DNA from: Pseudomonadota bacterium
Lineage (GTDB): Bacteria; Pseudomonadota; Alphaproteobacteria; Rhizobiales; Xanthobacteraceae
Length of the DNA stretch: 20,482 bases
Assembly: GCA_023386885.1 (NCBI GenBank)
Contig: JAEWIX010000091.1
Location: 1-20,482 of the forward strand
Direction of reading: 5' to 3'
Shown: positions 1-7,824 of the stretch, one piece after another
Layout: each line of letters begins with the position of its first letter
Position numbering within the stretch: position 1 is the first letter of the stretch
The notes under the pieces: model-generated
What the model was told of the DNA's origin: nothing
Seen by the model: only the letters and a program-made list of their open reading frames with translations
The model's database searches: none
Position numbers and translations under genes: made by a program

Positions 1-122
1 AATCGCATCTCGCTGGTCTTCGCGCCTCGCCCGATCATGTCAGCCTCATCCGGCCTGGGTTGATGCTTCAACCATCGCTGATTCTGGCCCGCTAAGACCT
101 GCGGTTTTGTGACTCAGTCAGA

Positions 123-830
123 CTAGACCGCAATCGTCTTTAGCAGTTCGTCCCTTGCGGTCGGTGCGCCGGACTGTCCGGCAAGCACCACCGCGCCGCG
201 CTCGATGGCGTAAAACCGGTCGGATACCGCGAGCGCGCCAGAAAGATTCTGCTCCACCAGCAGCACGATCATGCCCGCGGCCTTCATCTCGGAAATGATG
301 GCGAAGATATCGGCGACGATCATCGGCGCGAGACCCTCGCTGGGCTCGTCGATCAGCACCAGACGCGGCGCGCCGATCATCACCCGCGCCATCGCCAGCA
401 TCTGCTGTTCGCCGCCGGACAGCGTCGTCCCGGTCTGCCGCCGCCGCTCGGCAAGGCGGGGAAAGCGATCATAGATGCGCTGCACCGCCGCGCGATCGCT
501 GGCGCGCGATCGGTCGAGCCGCTGCATCAGGCCGAGTTTGAGGTTTTCCTCCACCGAAAGTCCGGGAAAGATGCGCCGATCTTCCGGCACGAAGCCGACG
601 CCATGGCGGCAGATGCGATCCGGCGTCAACCCGCCAAACGATTGACCGTCGAGCGCGATCCCGCCGCCGCTCGGCCGCACCCAACCTGCGACAGCCTTCA
701 TCAGCGTGGTTTTGCCGACGCCGTTACGGCCGAAAATCCCGACTACCTCGCCCGGCTTCGCTTCAAGCGAAATGCCCTGAATGACATGGGAGAGCCCGTA
801 TTGGACATGAAGATCGTCGATCTTCAGCAT
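123..830 (-). CDS. livF: Liv-type ABC transporter ATP-binding protein (LivF)
   Basis: This is one of the two cytoplasmic ATPases that power a branched-chain-amino-acid-type (HAAT) importer. The 235-residue length is normal for LivF. Visible motifs are Walker A GRNGVGKTT (residues 34-42), the signature LSGGEQQ (137-143) and Walker B LVLIDEP (157-163). The switch region reads VEQN (192-195), with Gln where most ABC ATPases have His; this is usual in LivF. The start overlaps the end of livG by 7 bp, so the two are translationally coupled. It is the last gene of livKHMGF. The transported compound cannot be read from the ATPase; the adjacent hmf operon suggests an organic acid such as a furan carboxylate (inference). 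Confidence 0.95.
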   Translation of the reverse strand: MLKIDDLHVQYGLSHVIQGISLEAKPGEVVGIFGRNGVGKTTLMKAVAGWVRPSGGGIALDGQSFGGLTPDRICRHGVGFVPEDRRIFPGLSVEENLKLGLMQRLDRSRASDRAAVQRIYDRFPRLAERRRQTGTTLSGGEQQMLAMARVMIGAPRLVLIDEPSEGLAPMIVADIFAIISEMKAAGMIVLLVEQNLSGALAVSDRFYAIERGAVVLAGQSGAPTARDELLKTIAV

Positions 831-1570
831 GATGCATCTCCGAAATACGCCGACTTCACGGCGGGATTGGCCCTCACTTCGGCCGGCGCACCTTCCGCCA
901 GCTTCCGCCCCTGATGCATCACGACGATATGATCGGAGATATCCATCACCAGGCCAATGTCGTGTTCAATCAGGAGAATCGTGACATCGTGCGACAACTC
1001 CCGGATCAGCCGCGCGGTGTCGGCGGTATCACCATGACTCATACCCTGCGTCGGCTCGTCAAGCAGCAGCACGGACGGCTTCGCTGCCAACGCCACCGCG
1101 ATCTCAAGTCGACGTTGCTCACCGTGCGACAACGCTCCGGCCAGTTCGCCGAGCTTGGCGCCGAGACTGAAGCGTTCGACCAGCTCGCCGACGCGTTGCA
1201 AGGAAAACTCACCACGGTTGATTCGCCGTAGCATCTGGCGCGGCTGCTCGAGTCGCTGCGCCGCAAGTTGCAGGTTTTCGAACACCGTCAGTTCGAAAAA
1301 TAAATTGGTGATCTGAAACGAACGACCGAGCCCGGCGCGCTGCATCAGATGCGGCGGCGCGCCGGTGCGATCCAGGCCAGCGAGCACGACACGCCCGGCG
1401 TGTGGTCGGACCTGTCCGCTTATCAAATTGAATAGCGTCGACTTTCCGGCCCCGTTCGGACCAATCACCGTGGTGATGGCCTGGCGTTGCGCCATAAACG
1501 AAACGCCGTCGACGGCACGGATGCCGCCAAAGGCGACACCGAGCCCTTCCACCTGAAGCACGGGAATCAT
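824..1570 (-). CDS. livG: Liv-type ABC transporter ATP-binding protein (LivG)
   Basis: This is the second ATPase of the HAAT importer and pairs with LivF on the cytoplasmic face. Its 248 residues match the family length. Motifs are Walker A GPNGAGKST (37-45), a signature reading LSHGEQ (147-152; His in place of the first Gly of LSGGQ, as is common in LivG), Walker B LLLDEP (168-173) and the switch His203 in EHD. The ATG overlaps the livM stop in an ATGA arrangement and the 3' end overlaps livF by 7 bp, which places it firmly in the livKHMGF operon. The C-terminal part, with the EGAPAEV segment near 227-232, is typical of the LivG/LivF branch rather than of other ABC ATPases. Confidence 0.95.
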   Translation of the reverse strand: MIPVLQVEGLGVAFGGIRAVDGVSFMAQRQAITTVIGPNGAGKSTLFNLISGQVRPHAGRVVLAGLDRTGAPPHLMQRAGLGRSFQITNLFFELTVFENLQLAAQRLEQPRQMLRRINRGEFSLQRVGELVERFSLGAKLGELAGALSHGEQRRLEIAVALAAKPSVLLLDEPTQGMSHGDTADTARLIRELSHDVTILLIEHDIGLVMDISDHIVVMHQGRKLAEGAPAEVRANPAVKSAYFGDASC

Positions 1571-2592
1571 CGCGTACCTCCGCCGAGAAGCCGTGCGATA
1601 CCGGGCCGAACGACACCCATCAATCCTTTCGGTAGAAAGATGACGACCGCCATGAACAAAATCCCGATCACGATCAGATGGTGCTCGGTCATTGTACCAA
1701 TTACGGACTTCAACACGGTGAGGATGATGCTGCCGTAGAGCGCACCCGCCAACGTGCCGACACCGCCGATCACCACCGTGATCACCGCGTTGCCGGAGGT
1801 TGCGAAGAACATCAGTTCCGGCGAGACAAAGCCGCGCAGCATTGGATAGAGCGCACCGGATAATGCGGCAATCACAGCGGCAAACACGTAGATCGAAAGC
1901 CGAGCGCGATGCGTCGAATAGCCGAGGAACGGCACGCGATGTTCGTTGGCGCGAAGTGCGCCAAGCACGCGGCCGAACGAGGTATCGAGCAGATAGGCCG
2001 CGGCCGCGTAGAGCAGGACCACAAAAACCAGCGTGAACAGGAAGAATGCGACCGGTGCATTCGACATGACCGTCGTGAAGCCGAGATTGATCGGCACGAT
2101 CGGAATGCCGATCAGCCCGTCGGACGCCCCGAGCGCCCGGGTGTTGTAGACCGCCTTGGCGGCGACCTGCGCCAAGCCGAATGTAACCAGCGCGAAGTAA
2201 ACCCCGCGTACCCGATTGGCGATCAGCCCGGTAATAAAGCCGAACACCAATGTAGTGACCAGCACCGTGCCCATCGCCGCCCAGAATGACGGCGTTTCCT
2301 TCAGCACCAGCGCCGAGACGTAAGCACCGAATCCGAAATAAAGCGCGTGGCCGAGCGACAGCAGCCCCGTGTAACCAAGCAGGATATCTACCGACAGCGC
2401 AAAGCCGCCGAGGATCAGGGCTTCCGTCGCCAGGCGCAGGAAGAATGTATCGTTGCGCGCAGCGCCAACGGCAGCGAATGCAAGCGCTGCAACAACAAGG
2501 ACGGCGACAAGCACATGGCTTGCCTGCATCGCCAGACCGGACCGGTCGAACGCCAGAAAGCTGGACGTGTCCTTTGACGAGGCGCTAGGCAT
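1567..2592 (-). CDS. livM: Liv-type ABC transporter permease (LivM)
   Basis: This is an inner-membrane permease subunit of the BPD_transp_2 (LivM) family. It is 341 residues long from the chosen start and strongly hydrophobic, with many membrane segments. A LivM-type segment, GYTGLLSLGHALYFGFGAY, sits in the first third, and the protein ends with the LPKGLMG tail usual for LivM. The frame is open upstream to an ATG at 2637. I chose the ATG at 2592 because it overlaps the livH stop by only 8 bp and removes a charged, unconserved extension; an ATG at 2529 is a further alternative. It should form the transmembrane channel together with LivH. Its 3' end overlaps livG by 4 bp. Confidence 0.92.
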   Translation of the reverse strand: MPSASSKDTSSFLAFDRSGLAMQASHVLVAVLVVAALAFAAVGAARNDTFFLRLATEALILGGFALSVDILLGYTGLLSLGHALYFGFGAYVSALVLKETPSFWAAMGTVLVTTLVFGFITGLIANRVRGVYFALVTFGLAQVAAKAVYNTRALGASDGLIGIPIVPINLGFTTVMSNAPVAFFLFTLVFVVLLYAAAAYLLDTSFGRVLGALRANEHRVPFLGYSTHRARLSIYVFAAVIAALSGALYPMLRGFVSPELMFFATSGNAVITVVIGGVGTLAGALYGSIILTVLKSVIGTMTEHHLIVIGILFMAVVIFLPKGLMGVVRPGIARLLGGGTR

Positions 2593-3478
2593 GACCGATC
2601 CGACCGAACAGGCCCTGCGGGCGAAGAACAAGAACAAGAACCATGATGCTGAACACGATCGGATCGCTCCACACCGGCGACACGATGAGACTTGAAAGCA
2701 CCTGCACCTGAGTCAGGACGAGTCCCGCAATCACGGTGCCGATGATCGATCCCATGCCGCCGACGATCACGACAGTGAAGGCCATGAAAATAAAGTCGCG
2801 CCCCATCGTCGGAAACACCGAGAACACCGGGGCAAGCAGCACACCCGCGAACCCAGCCAGTGCGATGCCAAACGCAAAGGTCCCTGCATAGACACGACTG
2901 ACCGGCACACCGAGCGAAGCTGCCATATTGCGGTCGAACGCGGCAGCACGCACCATTGCCCCGAGGGCAGTACGATTGACCACTAGCGCCACCGCGACAA
3001 TGATTGCGAAGCCGAACAGAATGAGGAATAGCCGATACTTCGGCATGATGATCCCGAACATATCGAAGGCTCCCGGAATCGGCGTCGGCGGCCGTTGTGT
3101 ATTGGGGCCAAAGATCACCTTCAGCACCTCCTCTAGCACGAGGCCGAGGCCGAAGGTCAGCAGCAGCGTGGTGACGTGCCGATCAGGCTTGTTGAACACG
3201 CGCTGGATCAATCCGCTTTCCACCACGTAACCGAGCGGAATCATGATCAGCGGTACAATGACAATCAGCAACCAGAAGCTGACACCCGCTCCACCCAACG
3301 CCAGCGCCAGATAAGCACCGATCGCGTAGAACTCGCCATGCGACATATTGATGACGTCGAGCAAACCGAAAATGATGGTCAGCCCCAGCGCCACCAGCAC
3401 CACTGCGACACCGAGCGACAAGCCGGTGATCATCTGCGGCGCAAGAACAAATTGTATGAACTCGAGAATGGACGTCAT
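2585..3478 (-). CDS. livH: Liv-type ABC transporter permease (LivH)
   Basis: This is the other inner-membrane permease of the importer, 297 residues and nearly all hydrophobic. The family segment NMSHGEFYAIGAY is clear in the N-terminal third, and the protein ends with the LRPQGLFGR tail typical of LivH. Although the frame extends to an ATG at 3550, the ATG at 3478 (MTSILEF...) is preferred. It is preceded by a GGTGAGGGG ribosome-binding stretch and gives the usual LivH N-terminus. It is separated from livK by 140 bp that contain a strong hairpin, which probably sets the high binding-protein to low permease ratio. It overlaps livM at its 3' end. Confidence 0.93.
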   Translation of the reverse strand: MTSILEFIQFVLAPQMITGLSLGVAVVLVALGLTIIFGLLDVINMSHGEFYAIGAYLALALGGAGVSFWLLIVIVPLIMIPLGYVVESGLIQRVFNKPDRHVTTLLLTFGLGLVLEEVLKVIFGPNTQRPPTPIPGAFDMFGIIMPKYRLFLILFGFAIIVAVALVVNRTALGAMVRAAAFDRNMAASLGVPVSRVYAGTFAFGIALAGFAGVLLAPVFSVFPTMGRDFIFMAFTVVIVGGMGSIIGTVIAGLVLTQVQVLSSLIVSPVWSDPIVFSIMVLVLVLRPQGLFGRIGHA

Positions 3479-3551
3479 CGGCCCCTCACCATGACTCCTT
3501 ACCATCATTGCTGGACTGAAGACCGCATCGAACGGCAGTGGAGACTGCATT

Positions 3552-3580
3552 CCGATCGCGGGTTACCACCGCGCGATCGG
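3552..3580 (-). promoter_or_regulatory. Intercistronic hairpin between livK and livH
   Basis: A perfect 9-bp inverted repeat, CCGATCGCG (3552-3560) and CGCGATCGG (3572-3580), has an 11-nt loop. It lies 39 bp after the livK stop and 74 bp before the livH start. No T-run follows it on the minus strand, so it does not look like a simple rho-independent terminator. An mRNA-stabilising or processing hairpin that protects livK mRNA, or partial attenuation, fits better (inference from how binding-protein genes are often over-expressed). Confidence 0.55.
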
Positions 3581-3618
3581 TCTTCGCATGCTCTCGGTGG
3601 CTGCTCGACGCGTGTCGC

Positions 3619-4791
3619 TCAGAACCGCTTGCACTCGTCCGCGCCGATCGCTTCGTCGCCGCCGACTTCGCCTGTGATGTTGAACTTGCCGCCATTGACA
3701 CGCACGACATACATCGGCTGGATCGCCTGATGATCGCCCGCCCGCATGGTCTTTTCACCCTGCGGCGTCGCCCACTTTAGGTCTCCCATCGCCGTGCGCA
3801 CCTTGTCGGTCGCGGTGGACTGCGCCTTCTCGACGGCGGCCTTGTAGAAGTAGATCAGGCCATAACTGTCGGCACCGTAGAGATCCGGATCAGCCTTGTA
3901 GGCGGCGTTGAAGGCCGCCACGAACTTCTTGTTCGCCGGATTGTCGATCTGCGTGGAATAACCGACACCGGTGGTGAAGCCGTTGGCGGCGGCACCGATG
4001 GCACCAATGTTCTGCGACGTCACCGTGCCCGACGCGCCGACCACCAGCAGATTACCGAGCAAGCCGAAATCCTGCATCTGCGTCAGCAAACGAACGGTGT
4101 CGTTGCCGGCGACGGACGTGTAGAGAACTTCCGGCCGCGCCTGCCGCAACTGGCCGAAGTATTGCGTGTAGTCCTTGCTATCCAGCGGCGCGAACACCTC
4201 GCCGACCGATGTGGCGCCAAGACCCTCAATGGTTCGCTTGAAGGTTGCAACCGTCGAGCGCCCCATTTCATAATCGGGGCCGAGAAAATACACCTTGGCT
4301 TTTGGCTTCTGCTTCGCGACCCACGCCGCTAGCGCCGCAGATTGTTGGCCGGCGCGGGCGTTGACGCGGAAGACGTTGGGCGAACACTTATCGCCGGTGA
4401 TGGAATCGGCGAACGACACAGTCGTCGCGATCAGCTTCCCAGCCCGTTCAGCGGTCTGACCAACAGCCAACGTCGAGCCCGAATTCACTGTGCCGGTGAG
4501 GAAATCGACCTTCTCCGACTCGAACAGCTTCTCGGCTTTCTGCACCGCAACCGAAGGATTAGCCTCCTCGTCTTCGAACATAAGCTGAATCTGGCGGCCC
4601 ATAATGCCGCCGCTCGCATTGACTTCCTTGGTGGCGAGTTCGAGACCCCAGCGCACCTGCTGGCCGATCGGCGAATAGGTGCCAGACAGCGGCGTCACCA
4701 CGCCGATCTTGATCGGGTCGGCAGCCGATGCGGGAGCCGAAAGGATCGTGGTCGTGAGAAGTATAGTACAGAGTTGGCCGAACTTGAGCAT
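3619..4791 (-). CDS. livK: Periplasmic substrate-binding protein of Liv-type ABC transporter
   Basis: This is the periplasmic receptor that delivers substrate to LivHM. At 390 residues it is of normal length for the family. It starts with a clear Sec signal peptide: Lys3, a hydrophobic core and an APASA site, with cleavage expected after about residue 23. The next segment, DPIKIGVVTPLSGTYSPIG, is the classic opening of Peripla_BP_6 (ANF-receptor-like) proteins. The ATG follows AGGGAG at good spacing. This subfamily is broad and includes receptors for aromatic and other organic acids as well as amino acids. With an hmf operon immediately upstream on the same strand, furoate, FDCA or a related acid is the best guess, but no ligand residue proves it. 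Confidence 0.93.
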   Translation of the reverse strand: MLKFGQLCTILLTTTILSAPASAADPIKIGVVTPLSGTYSPIGQQVRWGLELATKEVNASGGIMGRQIQLMFEDEEANPSVAVQKAEKLFESEKVDFLTGTVNSGSTLAVGQTAERAGKLIATTVSFADSITGDKCSPNVFRVNARAGQQSAALAAWVAKQKPKAKVYFLGPDYEMGRSTVATFKRTIEGLGATSVGEVFAPLDSKDYTQYFGQLRQARPEVLYTSVAGNDTVRLLTQMQDFGLLGNLLVVGASGTVTSQNIGAIGAAANGFTTGVGYSTQIDNPANKKFVAAFNAAYKADPDLYGADSYGLIYFYKAAVEKAQSTATDKVRTAMGDLKWATPQGEKTMRAGDHQAIQPMYVVRVNGGKFNITGEVGGDEAIGADECKRF

Positions 4792-4844
4792 CGTTTATCT
4801 CCCTGGGAGCATGATTTGAGTTATTGTGTCAGTCGTGAACGGTG

Positions 4845-4899
4845 ATGCGGCAGGGTCGGTTCGATCCGGTATTTTCTAGCTTTGTCATCCCTGCCGCAT
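4845..4899. repeat. 11-bp perfect inverted repeat upstream of livK
   Basis: ATGCGGCAGGG at 4845-4855 is exactly repeated in inverse as CCCTGCCGCAT at 4889-4899, with 33 bp between. It is the dominant structure of the 142-bp gap between the hmfE stop (4934) and the livK start (4791). It could form a hairpin at the end of the hmf transcript, act as a two-site operator for the liv genes, or be a REP-like dispersed element. The sequence alone does not decide between these. Confidence 0.5.
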
Positions 4900-4933
4900 G
4901 TCTTTGTCGTAGCTTCAGCGCACCAACGGCGTC

Positions 4934-5740
4934 TCAGCTTCCCTTGAAATTCGGCGGTCGCTTGGCGTTGAACGCCTCGACTCCCTCGCGGAAATCGTCG
5001 GACTGCCGCAGCCGGCTATAGCAATGGCCTTCGAGTTCAATCGCGATCGACAGCGTCGAATCTTCGGTGTCGTTAAGCAGCTTCTTTGCGGTACGTTGGG
5101 CCAGCGGCGAGAACGTACGCAATTCGTCCACCAGCGCATCGGTCGCTTTCTCCAGCTCACCGTCGGGCACGCAATCGGTGACGATGCCCCACTCCAAAGC
5201 CTTCTTTGCCGGAATGCGCTTCGAGCGCATCACGATGTCCTTGGTGCGGGTGATGCCGATCATTTTCTGGAGTCGAGCCGAGCCACCCGAGCCGGGAATC
5301 TGCCCGAGCTTTTGCTCCGGCAGCGCGTAGAACGCGGTCTCAGAGGCGATGCGGAAATCGCACGCCAGTGACAGTTCGAATCCGACGCCGAAGCAGTATC
5401 CGCGATTGGCGACGATGACCGGCTTCGAGCAGCGCGCCGGCGAAGCAATATTCCAGGCGAGCTTGGAAACGTGTTCAGGCGACGCCTCCATGAAGCCGCC
5501 GATGTTACCACCACTGGAGAAATGCTGACCGATAGCGCGGATGACGATGACGCGAACCCGCTTGTCCTCGTCGAGCGTCTCGAAGGTGAGACGCAATTGG
5601 TCGCGCTGCCCCATCGCCACGATGTTGTATGGCGGCCGGTCGAGAATGATGTCAGCGCGCTCATGCGCTTCGTCGATCTCGACATGAAAACCGTCGAGCC
5701 TGGCAAGGCGGGGATCGGTGAACTGATAAGCGGTAGCCAT
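4934..5740 (-). CDS. hmfE: Enoyl-CoA hydratase/isomerase family protein, probable HmfE (2-oxoglutaroyl-CoA-forming/hydrolysing step)
   Basis: This crotonase-fold protein is 268 residues long. The oxyanion-hole segments HFSSGGNIGGF (73-83) and GYCFGVGFELSLACD (114-128) are present. Both acidic positions corresponding to the two catalytic Glu of enoyl-CoA hydratase are kept: Glu122 in FELS and Glu142 in PEQKLGQIPG. It is therefore likely active in water addition or hydrolysis on a CoA thioester. In the hmf pathway the gene in this position (HmfE) is proposed to turn the tautomerised or ring-opened 5-hydroxyfuroyl-CoA into 2-oxoglutarate and CoA. It is the last gene of hmfABCDE, 22 bp after hmfD, with an AGGA ribosome-binding site. 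On sequence alone it could serve another CoA pathway; the assignment rests on gene order. Confidence 0.8.
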   Translation of the reverse strand: MATAYQFTDPRLARLDGFHVEIDEAHERADIILDRPPYNIVAMGQRDQLRLTFETLDEDKRVRVIVIRAIGQHFSSGGNIGGFMEASPEHVSKLAWNIASPARCSKPVIVANRGYCFGVGFELSLACDFRIASETAFYALPEQKLGQIPGSGGSARLQKMIGITRTKDIVMRSKRIPAKKALEWGIVTDCVPDGELEKATDALVDELRTFSPLAQRTAKKLLNDTEDSTLSIAIELEGHCYSRLRQSDDFREGVEAFNAKRPPNFKGS

Positions 5741-5762
5741 TCCGTTTTCCTGTCAATGATGG

Positions 5763-7307
5763 TTACGATTGTTTGGCGGGAAGGCCCCGCTCTTCGGTGT
5801 AGTCTCCGGCGACAAGCTGGCGCCGCAGAAGTTTGCCGACCGGTGATTTCGGCACGTCCTCAACAAAGACGAAACGACGCGGGCGTTTGAAATTGGCAAG
5901 GCCCGATGTCTGGCAAAATACGTTGAGTTCCTCGGCCTCCACCGGCGCGCCGCGCTTGATAAAGGCCGCGACGATCTTGCCCCAGCGCTCGTCGGGCAAT
6001 CCGACCACTGCCACTTCGAGCACCGCCGGATGCAGCGACAGGCAGCTTTCGATCTCCACCGGCGAAACGTTCTCGCCACCAGTCACAATCATGTCGTCGA
6101 CGCGGCCAGTGACGAACAGGTCGCCATCCTTGTCGACAAATCCGGTGTCACCAGTGAAATACCAGCCATCGCGCAGCGCCTTCGCCGTCGCTTCCGGCCG
6201 CCGCCAGTAACCTTCGAACGCCTCATCACTCGATGCGAGCGCGACAATCTCGCCCTCCTCACCGGCCAGCGCGATCTCGGCCGCGCTGGCCGCGTTAAGC
6301 TTGACGACGCGGACACGCTGATTGATGCCGGACCGCCCCGCCGACCCCGGCTTCACCTCCGCCTTCTGGTCAATGGTGAAAGTGTAGATCTCCGAACTGC
6401 CGTAGTGATTGACGAACAGTTCGGGGCGGAAAGCCTCGTTCAACTTCCGCAGCAAGCCGTCGGGCATCGGCGCGCCAGCGAAGCCGAGTTTGCGAACGCT
6501 GCTCACATCGGTGACCGCGAACGCCTCGGAATGCACCAGGTCGTGATACAACGTCGGCACCAGATACAGGTTACTGATTCTCTCGCGCGCGATCAGCTCG
6601 AGCGCGCGTGTGGTATCATATCGCGGCAGACAGACAAATAGTCCGCCGATCAGCGACATCGACAACAATGAGCGTACGCCCATGGTGTGATAGAGCGGCA
6701 TCACGCCCAAGGTGCGCTCGCCGTTGCCATACATATTCTGCGCGACATGAGCCACCGCCGCGTGGCGTTCGGCGCGATGCCGGCGCGGCACGCCCTTTGG
6801 GCGCGACGTGGTGCCAGATGTATAAAGCATCACCGACCAATCGTCGGACGAAGCGCGTGGCTCCGCCTCGCAACCGGTCGCGGCGATCATGTCTTTGAAT
6901 GCCAACGCGCCACCATCCGCGGCATCGAGCGCGATGCGGCAGAGGTGCGCGGCGCGCTTCGACTGCGCGACGGCCGATGCGGAGATGTCCTGACAGGCGA
7001 TGGCCTTCGCCTCGGAGTTCTTCAGATAGAAATCGATTTCGTCGGCCTTCGCGCGCCAGTTGATCGGCGTGATGATGATCCCCGCGAACTGGCAGGCCCA
7101 ATGCAGGGTCGCGGCCTCCCAGCGGTTCTGCAACACCGTGACGAGATGATCGCCGGCGCGGAGGCCCGCCGCATCGAGCGCTGCGACCAGCGCGGATATC
7201 CGCGCATACCATTGCCGGTAGGTCAGCCGGACATCGCGATCGACGATGGCGAGCACATCCGGATCGCGTTCGACGCTGGCGATGAAACTTGTGCCGAGAT
7301 CAAACAT
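5763..7307 (-). CDS. hmfD: AMP-forming acyl-CoA synthetase, probable 2-furoyl-CoA synthetase (HmfD)
   Basis: This ANL-superfamily ligase would activate a carboxylic acid with ATP and CoA. It has 514 residues from the chosen start. The ATP-binding loop YTSGTTSRPKG is at 162-172, YGSSE at 302-306, YFTGD at 383-387, the hinge GRVDDMIVTGG at 401-411 and the C-terminal catalytic Lys492 in PKSPVGK. All core motifs are present, so it should be functional. The frame runs open to an ATG at 7373, but the ATG at 7307 overlaps the hmfC stop by 8 bp (ATGTTTGA) and gives the normal ligase N-terminus. Its place after hmfABC and before hmfE matches furoyl-CoA synthetase in the hmf operon; substrate specificity is inferred from context. 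Confidence 0.85.
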   Translation of the reverse strand: MFDLGTSFIASVERDPDVLAIVDRDVRLTYRQWYARISALVAALDAAGLRAGDHLVTVLQNRWEAATLHWACQFAGIIITPINWRAKADEIDFYLKNSEAKAIACQDISASAVAQSKRAAHLCRIALDAADGGALAFKDMIAATGCEAEPRASSDDWSVMLYTSGTTSRPKGVPRRHRAERHAAVAHVAQNMYGNGERTLGVMPLYHTMGVRSLLSMSLIGGLFVCLPRYDTTRALELIARERISNLYLVPTLYHDLVHSEAFAVTDVSSVRKLGFAGAPMPDGLLRKLNEAFRPELFVNHYGSSEIYTFTIDQKAEVKPGSAGRSGINQRVRVVKLNAASAAEIALAGEEGEIVALASSDEAFEGYWRRPEATAKALRDGWYFTGDTGFVDKDGDLFVTGRVDDMIVTGGENVSPVEIESCLSLHPAVLEVAVVGLPDERWGKIVAAFIKRGAPVEAEELNVFCQTSGLANFKRPRRFVFVEDVPKSPVGKLLRRQLVAGDYTEERGLPAKQS

Positions 7308-7824
7308 GCGCGTGGTCTTCTTGTTGTGCGGCGGACGCGAGCACCGCCGCGGCTTCCATCGCGGCGCGAACAATCGGCGTGTAGCCGGTGCAGCGGCACA
7401 GATGCCCGCTGAGTAATTCGCGAAGCTGAGCTTCCGTCGGCTTCGGATTGCTGCGTAGATAGCGATCGAGTGACATCAGGATGCCAGGCGTGCAGAAGCC
7501 ACATTGCAAGCCATGGTGGCGGCGAAACGCGGCCTGCAAGATCGAGAGGCGTCCCTGCTCCGGCGCCAGCCCTTCGACGGTGCGAACATCGCAACCGTCG
7601 ACCTGCACCGCCAGCGTCAGACACGAACGCGTGAGCACTCCGTCCACCGTCACGGTGCAAGCGCCGCAAATGCCATGCTCGCACCCGACATGCGTGCCGG
7701 TTGCGCCGAGTTCGTGCCGAAGGAAATCGGCCAGTTGCATGCGCGGCTCGGCGGTGCCTTCCACGGAACGGCCGTTGAGGCGAAAACGCACCACATGGCG
7801 CTGAGCAGCTGTCAGGCGCGGCAT
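7300..7824 (-). CDS. hmfC: Molybdenum hydroxylase [2Fe-2S] subunit, probable furoyl-CoA dehydrogenase small subunit (HmfC)
   Basis: This is the small electron-transfer subunit of a xanthine-dehydrogenase-family enzyme, with 174 residues. The plant-ferredoxin-type cluster is bound by Cys48, Cys53 and Cys56 (CEHGICGAC) with Cys68. The second cluster uses Cys108, Cys111, Cys143 and Cys145 (CGFC and CRC). All eight ligands are present. Electrons would pass from the molybdenum site in HmfA through these clusters to FAD in HmfB. The gene overlaps hmfB by 13 bp and hmfD by 8 bp. CoxS-type small subunits are shared by many hydroxylases, so the furoyl-CoA assignment depends on the operon. Confidence 0.88.
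   Translation of the reverse strand: MPRLTAAQRHVVRFRLNGRSVEGTAEPRMQLADFLRHELGATGTHVGCEHGICGACTVTVDGVLTRSCLTLAVQVDGCDVRTVEGLAPEQGRLSILQAAFRRHHGLQCGFCTPGILMSLDRYLRSNPKPTEAQLRELLSGHLCRCTGYTPIVRAAMEAAAVLASAAQQEDHAHV

Noticed and set aside
1..122. Possible gene end or terminator downstream of livF
   Set aside because: Only short reading frames and no convincing stem with a T-run; nothing can be supported in these 122 bases.
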